The notes beneath the pieces are model-generated. The model was not told where the DNA came from and made no database searches. It saw only the letters and a program-made list of their open reading frames with translations. Shown here in pieces: positions 18,234-26,602 of a stretch of 41,845 nt of DNA (the stretch's first letter is position 1; the number at the start of each line of letters is the position of its first letter). Location of the stretch: assembly GCA_002239065.1 (NCBI GenBank), contig MPNO01000042.1, positions 1 through 41,845 of the forward strand, read 5' to 3'. The DNA comes from Defluviicoccus sp. bin129. Lineage in GTDB: Bacteria > Pseudomonadota > Alphaproteobacteria > MPNO01. The translations under genes were made by a program, and so were the position numbers.

Positions 18234-19385
18234 ATGAAATTCTCGTTTTTCATGATGCCCGTCCACCACCCGAGGGAGAACCCGACGCTCGCCTTCCGGC
18301 GCGACATCGAGCTGATCCATCTGGCGGACGCGCTGGACTACGACGAGTTCTTCATCGGCGAGCATCACTCGGGCGGGTGGGAGACCATGCCGGCGCCCGA
18401 GATGGCGCTCGCCATGGCGGCGGCGAGCGCGCACCGCATCCGCCTCGGCACCTCGGTGGTCAGCCTGCCCTTCCACCACCCGTTCCACGTCGCCGAGCGG
18501 ATGGCGTTCCTCGACCACCTGACCCGCGGGCGGGCGATCCTGGGCGTCGGGCCGTGCAACCTGGCGACCGACAAGAAGCTGTTCTCGATCACCGACGACC
18601 GGCTCTACCCGATGATGTACGAGGCGATCGACGTGATCGTGCGCCTGCTCGAATCGAGCGAGCCGTTCAGCCACCGGGGAGAGTTCTGGACTTTCGACGA
18701 TCTGCGCCTGCAGCTGCTCTCCTACCAGCAGCCGCGCATGCCGCTCGCCATCGCGACGTCCGGCACGAAGGCCAATCTGGAGGTCGCCGGCCGCCACGAC
18801 ATGCTGCTGCTCCAGCCGGTCGGCAGGAACCTCTCCGCGCATTACGGCGATGCGAAGTCGCAATGGGCCCAGGTCGAGGCCGCCGCTTCCGCCGCCGGGC
18901 GGACCGCCGACCGCAGCAACTGGCGGCTCGCCACGGCGATCCATCTCGCCGAGACCCGCGACCAGGCCTGGGACGAGGCCGCCGCGGGGCTGATGTCCGA
19001 AGCGGAGTACTTTTCCGCCATCGGCCTCAAGCCGGCCTATGAGGAGTTCCCGGGCCAGCCCTTCGAGCAGTTCACCCCCGAATCCTGCGTCGAGCGGCGC
19101 GACTTCGTGGTCGGCACGCCGGACGACATGATCGCCTGGATCGAACGCAAGCAGGCGGAGACCGGCGGCTTCGGCGGGGTGATGCTGACCACCCACGAAT
19201 GGACCGACCACGAGAAATACCGCCGCAGCCTCGACATGGTCGCGCGCTACGTGATGCCCCATTTCCGCGGCAGCAACCGGATCATGCGCGACGAATGGGA
19301 CGCGATCCAGAGACAGGTCCGCGACGACGGCAAGGTGGTGCTCGACCCCGCGCGGCCCAGCAACCTCGCCACCGTGGCGCGCTGA
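18234..19385 (+). CDS. luciferase-like (LLM) flavin-dependent monooxygenase
   Basis: A 383-residue LLM-class enzyme, TIM-barrel fold, FMNH2-dependent. Typical elements are FSFFMMPVHHP at the first strand, FFIGEHHSGGW (the EHH active-site motif), RIRLGTSVVSLPFHHPFHVAERMAFLDHLTRGR and VVGTPDDMIAWI near the C-terminus. It starts at the ATG before KFSFFMMP, which matches the family N-terminus. It is followed 18 bp later by the ACMSD-like amidohydrolase, and the pairing of an LLM with such an amidohydrolase recurs around 26603-29694. It probably oxidises the compound that the following hydrolases process. Flavin reductase not seen. Confidence 0.9.
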   Translation: MKFSFFMMPVHHPRENPTLAFRRDIELIHLADALDYDEFFIGEHHSGGWETMPAPEMALAMAAASAHRIRLGTSVVSLPFHHPFHVAERMAFLDHLTRGRAILGVGPCNLATDKKLFSITDDRLYPMMYEAIDVIVRLLESSEPFSHRGEFWTFDDLRLQLLSYQQPRMPLAIATSGTKANLEVAGRHDMLLLQPVGRNLSAHYGDAKSQWAQVEAAASAAGRTADRSNWRLATAIHLAETRDQAWDEAAAGLMSEAEYFSAIGLKPAYEEFPGQPFEQFTPESCVERRDFVVGTPDDMIAWIERKQAETGGFGGVMLTTHEWTDHEKYRRSLDMVARYVMPHFRGSNRIMRDEWDAIQRQVRDDGKVVLDPARPSNLATVAR

Positions 19386-19403
19386 GCAGCGGAGAAGCCG
19401 CCG

Positions 19404-20399
19404 ATGACGATCGACATCTACACCCACATCTTCCCCGGCGATTTCTATCGCCACATGTCGAAGGCCGCGCCCAGGCTGGAGAATCTCGGCAAGCGGATGC
19501 AGCAGGTGAAGATGATCCACGACCTCGACATCCGCTTCCGGCTGATGGACGAGTTCGGCGAGTACGGCCAGGTGATCTCGCTGCCCAACCCGCCGCTCGA
19601 GGACATCACCGACCCGGCGACCGGGGCCGAGCTTGCCCGCATCGCCAACGACGCGATGGCCGAGCTGGTGCGCCGCCACCCCGACCGTTTCGTCACCTTC
19701 ATCGCCGCGCTCGCCATGCACGACATGGATCGGACGATGGACGAGCTGCACCGCGCGATCCGCGACCTCGGCGCGCGCGGCGTCCAGATCTTCACCAATG
19801 TGGGAGGGCGGCCGCTCGACGAGCCCGAATTCCAGCCCTTGTTCGCGGCCATGGCGGAGTACGATCTGCCGATCTGGATGCACCCGGCGCGCGCCGCGGA
19901 CATGCCCGACTACAAGGCCGAAGAGCGCTCGCGCTTCGAGATGTGGTGGTGCTTCGGCTGGCCCTACGAGACCTCGGTGGCGATGGCGCGGCTGGTGTTC
20001 TCCGGGCTGTTCGACCGCCACCCGGGGATCAAGATCATCACCCACCACATGGGCGGCATGATCCCGTTCTTCGACGGCCGGATCGGGCCGGGCATGGCGG
20101 TGCTCGGACAGCGCACCACCGACGAGGACCATTCCGAAGTGCTGTCGTCGCTGGAGCGACCGCATCTCGACTATTTCAGGATGTTTTACGGCGACACCGC
20201 GATGTTCGGCGCCAATCTCGGCATCAAGTGCGGGCTCGAATTCTTCGGCATCGACCACGCGGTGTTCTCGACCGACTGCCCCTTCGCGCCGGTGCGCGAG
20301 ACCTTCCAGTCGATCGACGACCTCGGCCTCTCCGAAGAGGACAGGAAGAAGCTTTTCGGCGGCAACGCAAGGCGGCTGATGCGCCTCGACGATGACTGA
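19404..20399 (+). CDS. ACMSD-like amidohydrolase / decarboxylase (amidohydrolase 2 family)
   Basis: A 331-residue TIM-barrel metal enzyme related to aminocarboxymuconate-semialdehyde and resorcylate decarboxylases. Metal-site residues seen are H8, H160 (IWMHPAR), H214/H215 (ITHHMGG) and D291 (STDCPF). The first His of the usual HxH is replaced by Tyr6 (DIYTHIF), so the site differs from canonical ACMSD. The paralogue at 26603-27598 has the same length, the same block order and a Phe at this position. The stop overlaps the next gene by 8 bp, which signals coupling. Reaction may be non-oxidative decarboxylation or hydrolysis; substrate unknown. Confidence 0.88.
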   Translation: MTIDIYTHIFPGDFYRHMSKAAPRLENLGKRMQQVKMIHDLDIRFRLMDEFGEYGQVISLPNPPLEDITDPATGAELARIANDAMAELVRRHPDRFVTFIAALAMHDMDRTMDELHRAIRDLGARGVQIFTNVGGRPLDEPEFQPLFAAMAEYDLPIWMHPARAADMPDYKAEERSRFEMWWCFGWPYETSVAMARLVFSGLFDRHPGIKIITHHMGGMIPFFDGRIGPGMAVLGQRTTDEDHSEVLSSLERPHLDYFRMFYGDTAMFGANLGIKCGLEFFGIDHAVFSTDCPFAPVRETFQSIDDLGLSEEDRKKLFGGNARRLMRLDDD

Positions 20400-21981
20400 G
20401 CCCGTCATCATCCGCGGCGGCACCGTCATCGACGGCTCGGGCGCGCCGGGCCGGATCGCCGACGTCGCTATCGAGAACGGCCGCATCAGGGCGGTCGGCG
20501 ACGACCTGACCGCCGGCGGGGCCGCGGCGGTCGACGCCGCCGGCAAGGTGGTCGCGCCCGGCTTCATCGACATCAAGACCCATTCCGACTGGACGCTGCC
20601 GCTGATGCCGCTCGCCGAGAGCAAGGTGCGCCAGGGGGTGACCACCGAGGTCATCGGCCATTGCGGCTATTCCTGCGCCCCGGCGCTGCCGGGGAAGGCC
20701 GACGCGCTCAAACAGTATCTCAGCCCGAGCGCGCCCTGGCTCGATTTCGCCGAGACCGGCTTCGCCGACTACGTGCGGAGCTACCCCGCGACCTCGGTCA
20801 ACCGGGTGATGCTGGTCGGGCACAACACGCTCCGCCTGATGACCATGGGGATGGAGGACCGCCCGCCCGAGCCGCACGAGCTGGCGGCGATGATCGACCT
20901 GCTCGAAGAGGCGCTGGCCGCCGGCGCGCTCGGCCTGTCGTCGGGGCTGTTCACCGCGCCCGGCTGCTACGCCGAGGGCGAGGAGCTGGTCGCCCTCGGA
21001 CGCGTGCTCAGGCGCCGCGGCGCGCGCTACTTCACCCATCTGCGCGACGAGTCCGACTCGGTCTTCGATTCGGTGGAGGAGGCGATCGAGTTCGCCGGCC
21101 AGACCGGCGTCCACGTCCAGATCGTCCACGTCAAGCTGTCCGGCATGGACAACTGGGGCGGGGCGGAGCGCCTGCTCGAACGGCTGGCGGAGGCGCGCCG
21201 CGACGGCGCCCAAATCGATTGCGACCAGTACCCCTACGAGGCGGCCAGCAACCCGCTGCGCAACCTGTTCCCGAGCTGGCTGCAGGAGGGCGGGATCGAC
21301 GCCATGCTGGAGCGCCTGGGCAGCGCCGAAATCCGCGCCCGGCTGCGCCGCGAGGTCGATGCGGCGGGGCTCAACAATTTTGGCCGCATCCCGTCATGGG
21401 ATTCCGTGAGGGTCTCGATCTCGCCCGACCTGCCGCAATACGCCGGCCGCACGATCGGCGAAATCGCGGCGCAACGGGAAACCGACCCGTTCGAGGCGGC
21501 GCTCGACCATCTCGCCGGCGACCGCGGCCAGACCCGGGTGCTGGTCTCGTCGATCTCGGAGGACGACATCCGCACCCTGATCGCCTCGCCGAGCGTGATG
21601 GTGGGCTCCGACGGCAACGCGGTGGCGCCCTACGGCACCACCGGCCAGGGCAAGCCGCACCCCCGGTTCTACGGCACCTTCGCCCGCATCCTCGGCCGCT
21701 ATGTCCGCGAACTCGGGCTGATCCCCGTCGAGACCGCGATCCACAAGATGACCGGCGCGTCGGCCCGCGCGCTCGGCATTGCCGGGCGCGGCCTGCTGCG
21801 CCGGGGCTTCGCCGCCGACGTCACCGTGTTCGACCCCGAGACCGTGGCCGAGACCGCGACCTACCGGGACCCGCACAGCTACGCGGCGGGGATCGACCGG
21901 GTCTGGGTCAACGGCGTCCCGGTCTTCGCCGACGGCGAGCACACCGGCGCCACGCCGGGTGCGGTTCTCGGCCGCGCCTAG
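20392..21981 (+). CDS. N-acyl-D-amino-acid deacylase family amidohydrolase
   Basis: A 529-residue amidohydrolase of the D-aminoacylase / D-glutamate deacylase type. The N-terminal beta-sandwich block IIRGGTVIDGSGAPGRIADV is followed by the metal region GFIDIKTHSD, GHCGYSCAP with bridging C91, THLRDESDS with H216, VQIVHVKLSG with H246, and the late MVGSDGNA Asp. The usual first HxH histidine is Lys62; in D-aminoacylase that site binds the weaker second metal, so a mononuclear enzyme is expected. The C-terminus GFAADVTVFDPETV is standard. It is translationally coupled to the preceding ACMSD-like gene. It probably releases an acid from an N-acyl or ring amide, but the substrate is not certain. 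Confidence 0.88.
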   Translation: MTEPVIIRGGTVIDGSGAPGRIADVAIENGRIRAVGDDLTAGGAAAVDAAGKVVAPGFIDIKTHSDWTLPLMPLAESKVRQGVTTEVIGHCGYSCAPALPGKADALKQYLSPSAPWLDFAETGFADYVRSYPATSVNRVMLVGHNTLRLMTMGMEDRPPEPHELAAMIDLLEEALAAGALGLSSGLFTAPGCYAEGEELVALGRVLRRRGARYFTHLRDESDSVFDSVEEAIEFAGQTGVHVQIVHVKLSGMDNWGGAERLLERLAEARRDGAQIDCDQYPYEAASNPLRNLFPSWLQEGGIDAMLERLGSAEIRARLRREVDAAGLNNFGRIPSWDSVRVSISPDLPQYAGRTIGEIAAQRETDPFEAALDHLAGDRGQTRVLVSSISEDDIRTLIASPSVMVGSDGNAVAPYGTTGQGKPHPRFYGTFARILGRYVRELGLIPVETAIHKMTGASARALGIAGRGLLRRGFAADVTVFDPETVAETATYRDPHSYAAGIDRVWVNGVPVFADGEHTGATPGAVLGRA

Positions 21982-21997
21982 CCAGCCGTTCGAGCGC

Positions 21998-22027
21998 CTG
22001 ACAGGGCGGCCGCGGCGGTCCTATACT
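21998..22027 (+). promoter_or_regulatory. sigma-70 type promoter for tauD-like/Rieske genes
   Basis: CTGACA at 21998-22003 and TATACT at 22022-22027 are separated by 18 bases, a close match to the sigma-70 consensus. It lies in the 83-bp gap before the dioxygenase gene at 22065, giving a leader of about 30 bases. Confidence 0.65.
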
Positions 22028-22064
22028 GGCGCCCCATGCAATCGGCACGAACGGGACCGGACCG

Positions 22065-22904
22065 ATGGCCGAATACCATGTCGAAAAGCTGAGCCCCGCC
22101 CTCGGCGCGCGCGTCACCGGGCTCGATCTGCGCGAGGAGCCCGGCGCGGAGACCGTCGCCGGGCTGTGCAAGGTCTTCGTCGACAACGCGGTTCTCTGCT
22201 TTCCGGGCCAGCGCGTCTCGGCCCAGGACCAGGCGCGCTTCGCCGGCTTCTTCGGCCGGGTCGATGCCGGTTTCCGCCCGCCCTCCTACGCGCTCGACAA
22301 CACCAACAAGAAGCGCGGCGTGATGCTGGTCACCAATATCCGCAAGGACGGCAAGCAGATCGGCTCGCTGCCCGACGGCGAGATGCATTACCACTCCGAC
22401 GGCTCGCATCGCGACGTCCCCTACCGCGCGACCACGCTGTTCGCGATAAAAATCCCGTCGCGCGGCGGCGAGACCCTGTTCGCCAACCTCGCCAACGCCT
22501 ATGACGCCCTGCCCGAGGAACAGCGGGAACGGCTCGAGGGGCTCGAGGCGAACCACGCCTATCGCTACGACCTGGTGACCCGCGACCTCAACGACGACAG
22601 CCGCAGCGACCTCAACCGCGCCGTCCACCCGCTGGTCAAGACCCACCCCGATACCGGGCGCAAGTCGCTTTATCTCAGCCGGCTGATGACCCAGACGGTG
22701 GTCGGCATGGACAAGGACGAGTCCGACGCGATCCTGCTGCCCCTGTTCGACCACATCGAGAAGCCCGAGTTCGTCTACGCCCATGCCTGGACGCCGGGCG
22801 ATTTGGTGATCTGGGACAACCGGACGGTCAACCACGCGCGCAACGACTTCCCGGCCGAAGAGGACCGGCTGCTCCGGCGCTATACGGTATCCGAGCCCGG
22901 CTGA
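22065..22904 (+). CDS. TauD/TfdA-family 2-oxoglutarate dioxygenase
   Basis: A 279-residue Fe(II)/2-oxoglutarate oxygenase. The metal facial triad is H110-x-D112 (MHYHSDGSH) and H257 (DNRTVNHAR); the 2-oxoglutarate Arg is in the LLRRYT segment near residue 271. N-terminal GARVTGLDLRE and VLCFPGQ are TauD-typical. Members cleave sulfonates, phenoxyacids, carnitine-like and other compounds through hydroxylation; the motif set does not decide among them. It is followed after only 3 bases by a Rieske oxygenase, so two different oxygenases are probably made together, possibly acting in sequence. A good sigma-70 promoter precedes it, so it need not depend on the upstream operon. Confidence 0.92.
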   Translation: MAEYHVEKLSPALGARVTGLDLREEPGAETVAGLCKVFVDNAVLCFPGQRVSAQDQARFAGFFGRVDAGFRPPSYALDNTNKKRGVMLVTNIRKDGKQIGSLPDGEMHYHSDGSHRDVPYRATTLFAIKIPSRGGETLFANLANAYDALPEEQRERLEGLEANHAYRYDLVTRDLNDDSRSDLNRAVHPLVKTHPDTGRKSLYLSRLMTQTVVGMDKDESDAILLPLFDHIEKPEFVYAHAWTPGDLVIWDNRTVNHARNDFPAEEDRLLRRYTVSEPG

Positions 22905-22907
22905 CCC

Positions 22908-23933
22908 ATGTTCGTCCGCAACGCCTGGTACGCCGCCGCCTGGTCCGAGGAAGTCGGACAGCGCCAGCCGCTCGCCCGGACGGTGATCGGCGAGCGCCTG
23001 GTGCTCTACCGCGGGCCGGACGGCGCGGTCGCCGCGCTGGAGGACCGCTGCGCGCACCGCTCGATGCCGCTGTCGCTCGGGCGGATCGCCGATGGCGGAA
23101 GGCTGGTCTGCCCCTATCACGGGCTCGCCTACGATGCGACCGGCGCCTGCGTCCACGTCCCGGGCCAGGCGGGGACGGGCGGGATCCGCATCCGCGCCTA
23201 CCCGGTCGAGGAGCGGGCCGGGCTGGTGTTCGTCTGGACGGGCCCGCCCGGGCGCGCCGACGCGGCGGCTCTCCCCGATTGCGGCTGGCTGGACCGGCCC
23301 GGCTGGCACCGCACCGACCTGTACCGCCGCGCCGAGGCCAATTACCTGCTGCTCAACGACAACCTCGCCGATCTGCTGCACGTCGCCTTCCTGCATATCC
23401 CGTCGGGCGGCGGCAACGAGGACATGGGCGCCGCCGAGACGACGCTCGCGGTCAACGGCTTCGGCTACGATTTCCAGCGCCACAGCCGCGACATCCCGGC
23501 ACCCGCGGGCTACCGCCGGCTGTCCAACGCCACCCGCAATATCGACCGCTGGCACGTCGTCGAGTTCCGCGGACCGTCCTTCTGGCGCATCCATACCGGG
23601 GTTGCCGAGACCGGCAGCGGCGGGCCCGACAGCGCGTTGCCGGCGGGGGCGGGGCGCTGGGCGATCCGGCCGCATCATTTCGTCACCCCGGAGACCGGGA
23701 CCAGCACGCATTACTTCCAGTCGGTCGCCCACGAGACGCCGCCGGCATCGGATTCGTGGCGCTTTCTCAACAACGTGATCGACGAGGACGTGTGGGCGAT
23801 CGAGCACCAGCAGCAGGCGCTGGAGCGCTGCCCCGACATCCCGATGCAGACCATCCCGAGCGACGAGCCGACGCTCGCCATGCGCGCCATCGTCGAGAAG
23901 ATGGCGGCGGGCGAGGGTGGCGGGACGGTATGA
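22908..23933 (+). CDS. Rieske non-haem iron oxygenase, VanA-like
   Basis: A 341-residue oxygenase component resembling vanillate O-demethylase oxygenase subunits. The Rieske 2Fe-2S ligands are C48/H50 (DRCAHRS) and C68/H71 (CPYHGL). The mononuclear iron site is in NDNLADLLHVAFLH with D155, H158 and H163. FVRNAWYAAAW at the start and the C-terminal EHQQQALER are typical of the VanA / type IA group. The group performs O- or N-demethylation, or hydroxylation of aromatics. No reductase/ferredoxin partner is encoded in the window, so electrons must come from an unlinked reductase. It lies 3 bp after the TauD-like gene. Confidence 0.92.
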   Translation: MFVRNAWYAAAWSEEVGQRQPLARTVIGERLVLYRGPDGAVAALEDRCAHRSMPLSLGRIADGGRLVCPYHGLAYDATGACVHVPGQAGTGGIRIRAYPVEERAGLVFVWTGPPGRADAAALPDCGWLDRPGWHRTDLYRRAEANYLLLNDNLADLLHVAFLHIPSGGGNEDMGAAETTLAVNGFGYDFQRHSRDIPAPAGYRRLSNATRNIDRWHVVEFRGPSFWRIHTGVAETGSGGPDSALPAGAGRWAIRPHHFVTPETGTSTHYFQSVAHETPPASDSWRFLNNVIDEDVWAIEHQQQALERCPDIPMQTIPSDEPTLAMRAIVEKMAAGEGGGTV

Positions 23934-23964
23934 GACTCGCCGGGCGACCCGGAGCCGCCGCGAA

Positions 23965-24005
23965 TTGACCGCGGGCCGAGTGTGGCATATGTTTGGCATA
24001 TGCCA
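23965..24005 (+). promoter_or_regulatory. vapBC promoter with overlapping palindromic operator
   Basis: TTGACC (23965-23970) and TATGTT (23988-23993) are spaced by 17 bases. A 9-base element TGGCATATG at 23983-23991 overlaps the -10 and is repeated as the perfect palindrome TGGCATATGCCA at 23994-24005, immediately before the antitoxin ribosome-binding site. This layout fits autorepression by the VapB-VapC complex binding two adjacent sites. Confidence 0.75.
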
Positions 24006-24022
24006 AAGGGAGTTGGTCGGCT

Positions 24023-24265
24023 ATGGCAGCAAGAGGTCGGCATGCGCGGCTCTTTCGCAATGGCCGGAACCAGGCGGTCCGCATACCCCGGGAGTTCGAA
24101 CTCGCCGCCGATGAAGTCGTCATCTACCGGGAAGATCGCCGTCTGGTGATCGAGCCGGTCGAGCGCCGGCCTACACTGGCGGAGGTCCTGTCGAGTCTGG
24201 AACCTCTAGACGAGGATTTTCCCGAGATCGACGATCCTCCGACGAAGCCCGAAAACCCGCTATAG
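24023..24265 (+). CDS. vapB: VapB-type antitoxin (AbrB/SpoVT-like)
   Basis: An 80-residue antitoxin. The N-terminal swapped-hairpin DNA-binding domain reads ARLFRNGRNQAVRIPREFEL, a typical VapB motif, followed by VIYREDRRLVIEP. The acidic, proline-rich C-terminus (DEDFPEIDDPPTKPE) would wrap the toxin. The ATG at 24023 is preferred over an earlier in-frame start because AAAGGGAG lies about 10 bases upstream and because the family N-terminus fits. The toxin gene starts 2 bp after the stop. The promoter region carries a palindrome suited to autoregulation. Confidence 0.88.
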   Translation: MAARGRHARLFRNGRNQAVRIPREFELAADEVVIYREDRRLVIEPVERRPTLAEVLSSLEPLDEDFPEIDDPPTKPENPL

Positions 24266-24267
24266 GG

Positions 24268-24672
24268 ATGGTTGCCCTACGCTATATGCTGGATACGAAT
24301 GCCGTGTCGCAAATGATCCGTCGACCCGAAGGCGCCCTTGCCCGACGGGTGGCGGCGCTGGAACCGGGCAGTGTCGCAATCAGCGTGATCGTCGCGGCGG
24401 AGCTTCGATATGGCGCCGAGCGCCGCGCCTCGGCGCGGCTGACAAGGCAGCTGGACGCCGTGTTGTCCGCCTTCGACGTGCTTCCTCTGGAGGAACCGGC
24501 GGATCGGCACTACGGTGCGATCCGCAGCGACCTGGAACGCGTCGGCCGACCCATCGGGCACCATGACATTCTGATCGCTGCGCACGCGAGATCGGTCGGA
24601 GCGACCCTGGTCACCAACAACCTGGACGAATTCCGGCGCGTCCCGTCTCTTGGGGTCGAAGACTGGCAATAG
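24268..24672 (+). CDS. vapC: VapC-type PIN-domain ribonuclease toxin
   Basis: A 134-residue PIN-domain protein. The acidic metal-binding residues are D9 (YMLDTNAVS), E45 (VAAELRYGAE), D100 (GHHDILIAAHA) and the TNNLDEF segment with D120. The set is complete, so the toxin is probably active as a site-specific RNase (tRNA or rRNA in studied VapCs) unless held by VapB. It follows the antitoxin by 2 bp. The module sits between the Rieske gene and an unrelated binding-protein gene, a typical solitary chromosomal insertion. Confidence 0.92.
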   Translation: MVALRYMLDTNAVSQMIRRPEGALARRVAALEPGSVAISVIVAAELRYGAERRASARLTRQLDAVLSAFDVLPLEEPADRHYGAIRSDLERVGRPIGHHDILIAAHARSVGATLVTNNLDEFRRVPSLGVEDWQ

Positions 24673-24781
24673 CGGTAGCGGTGTTGGGCGACAAACGTGC
24701 CGACAAGGCGATCGACTTCGGTTGGAGCGCCAGCATCCAGGCCGTGACATAATCGCCGACGCACAAAACCGGAGCGAAGAC

Positions 24782-25654
24782 ATGGCGCAGTTTGTCGTCT
24801 CGCCGCATATGCGGCTGCATGAATGGGTGGCGGAAGCAGAGGGGTTCTTCTCCGATGCCGGGCTCGACTACGTGTTCCGCGAGCAGCTCGGCTCGCGCGA
24901 CGGCGCCTATCACGATCTCGGCGACAAGGTCGGCGCCTACCAGACCTTCGAGAGCGGGCGGACCTGCGACGTGAGCGCCGCCTGCCACTGGACGGTCAAC
25001 GCCGCCGCGTCGGCCGGCCACGGCAGGCTCTACCCCGGCTGCTATTCGGTCGCGCCATGCGGCATCTTCGTCGCCCCCGGGTCCGACATCCGCGAGCCCG
25101 AAGACCTCGCCGGGGTGCCGATCTCGGTGGGCTACCAGTCGGGCAGCCACTACTCGACGATCCAGACCCTCGACGAGTTCCTCGCGCCCGGGGACATCGC
25201 CCTCACCTTCGCCGACGGGCTCCTGTTCCACCGGCTCGAGCAGCTGGTCGACGGCGAGGCGCCGGCGGTCAGCCTGTTCAGCGGACCCTACTACCTCGCC
25301 GAGCAGCTCGGCTTCCGCAAGGTGGTCGACACCAGCTTCATGATGGCCTCGATGATCACCGGCGATCCCGAGCCCGGCGACGTGGAGAAATATTTCAAGG
25401 CGCTGCGCCGCGCCCAGGTCGAGATCGACCTCAGGCTCGAACGCCACCGCCACCACTACCGCAAGGAGTTCCCCGAGCGCTTCCACGACCGGATGGACGT
25501 GCGCCGCTTCGGCGCCGGCGAACGGCTGGTCTTCGAGCCCTATACCGAGGACATCTTCGAACGCTCGCGGAGCTGGGTCGCCGAGCGCGGCATCTTCCCC
25601 GAGGGCGGGCTGGGCGAGGCCTCCTACGCGGACTCGGTCTACGCGGCCGCCTGA
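24782..25654 (+). CDS. orphan substrate-binding-protein-like protein
   Basis: A 290-residue protein with the periplasmic-binding type II look. Segments such as YSVAPCGIFVAPGSDIREPEDLAGVPISVGY and GLLFHRLEQLVDGEAPAVSLF match the way NMT1/SsuA-like proteins lay out their two lobes. Residues 1-30 (AQFVVSPHMRLHEW) are not a signal peptide. The start at 24782 is preceded by GGAGCGAAG. No permease or ATPase follows; the next gene is PPK2. A weak CATAAT -10 lies at 24748-24753. Function may be ligand binding or a catalytic use of the fold; it is a distant cousin of the protein at 1152-2177. Confidence 0.65.
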   Translation: MAQFVVSPHMRLHEWVAEAEGFFSDAGLDYVFREQLGSRDGAYHDLGDKVGAYQTFESGRTCDVSAACHWTVNAAASAGHGRLYPGCYSVAPCGIFVAPGSDIREPEDLAGVPISVGYQSGSHYSTIQTLDEFLAPGDIALTFADGLLFHRLEQLVDGEAPAVSLFSGPYYLAEQLGFRKVVDTSFMMASMITGDPEPGDVEKYFKALRRAQVEIDLRLERHRHHYRKEFPERFHDRMDVRRFGAGERLVFEPYTEDIFERSRSWVAERGIFPEGGLGEASYADSVYAAA

Positions 25655-25716
25655 GCGGTTGGAGAGAGCGGCCGGCTGCGGCTAAGCTGCGGGCCGTCTG
25701 CGCGGAGGACGAAGCG

Positions 25717-26595
25717 ATGGCGAACGTCACCGGGGAGCCGGCGGCCGCCGACGGAAACGGCGCCGCTTCGGGCCGGGACCGCGACGCCGTAAGGCGGATC
25801 TTCGAGACCGGCGACTACCCCTACGGCGAGAAGCTCGGGACCAAGCTCTACGAGGAGCAGAAGGCCCGGCTCCAGGTCGAGCTCCTCAAGGTCCAGGACT
25901 GGGTGAAGGAGACCGGGCGCAAGGTCGTCATCCTGTTCGAGGGCCGCGACGCCGCCGGCAAGGGCGGCACGATCAAGCGCTTCACCGAGCACCTCAACCC
26001 GCGCGGCGCCCGCGTGGTGGCGCTCGACAAGCCGACCGAGACCGAGAAGACCGAGTGGTACTTCCAGCGCTATATCCGCCATTTGCCGCATGCCGGCGAG
26101 ATCGTCCTGTTCGACCGCTCCTGGTACAACCGCGCCGGCGTCGAGCGCGTGATGGGGTTCTGCTCGGCCCAGCAATATCTCGAATTCATGCGCCAGGTGC
26201 CGGAGCTCGAACGCATGTTCGTGCGCTCGGGGATCATCCTGTTCAAGTACTGGTTCTCGGTCAGCCGGGACGAGCAGAGGCGCCGCTTCGAATCGCGCGA
26301 GAACGACGCGCTCAAGCAGTGGAAGCTGTCCCCCGTCGACCGCCAGTCGCTCGGCAAGTGGGAGGCCTATACCGAGGCCAAGGAGGCGATGTTCTTCTAC
26401 ACCGACACCGCCGACGCCCCCTGGACGATCGTCAAGTCGGACGACAAGAAGCGCGCCCGGCTGAACTGCATGCGCCACTTCCTGTCGAGCCTGCCCTATG
26501 CCGACAGGGACCCCGAGGTGATCGGTGAGCCCGACCGGCTGATCGTCGGCACCAGCGCCGACGCCATCGGCTCGGGCGACCGCGTGATCCGCTAG
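25717..26595 (+). CDS. ppk2: polyphosphate kinase 2 (PPK2 family)
   Basis: A 292-residue PPK2-family nucleotide kinase that transfers phosphate between polyphosphate and nucleoside di- or monophosphates. The Walker A is at about 75-85 (EGRDAAGKGGT), the Walker B Asp is D133 in LFDRSWYNRAGVERV, and the lid region is around VMGFC. RRFESRENDALKQWKLSPVD and WTIVKSDDKKRARLN are also family blocks. A single PPK2 domain of this length fits the short class I-type enzymes. GGAGGAC precedes the ATG. It stands alone, convergent with the amidohydrolase across 7 bp. Confidence 0.94.
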   Translation: MANVTGEPAAADGNGAASGRDRDAVRRIFETGDYPYGEKLGTKLYEEQKARLQVELLKVQDWVKETGRKVVILFEGRDAAGKGGTIKRFTEHLNPRGARVVALDKPTETEKTEWYFQRYIRHLPHAGEIVLFDRSWYNRAGVERVMGFCSAQQYLEFMRQVPELERMFVRSGIILFKYWFSVSRDEQRRRFESRENDALKQWKLSPVDRQSLGKWEAYTEAKEAMFFYTDTADAPWTIVKSDDKKRARLNCMRHFLSSLPYADRDPEVIGEPDRLIVGTSADAIGSGDRVIR

Positions 26596-26602
26596 AGCCG
26601 GG

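Noticed and set aside
18141..20654. An 837-residue minus-strand frame opposite the LLM and amidohydrolase genes
   Set aside because: Antisense shadow of well-recognised plus-strand enzymes; no motifs.
21978..23999. A 673-residue minus-strand frame opposite the TauD and Rieske genes
   Set aside because: The plus-strand genes have complete catalytic residues; the antisense frame is an effect of GC-rich codon use.
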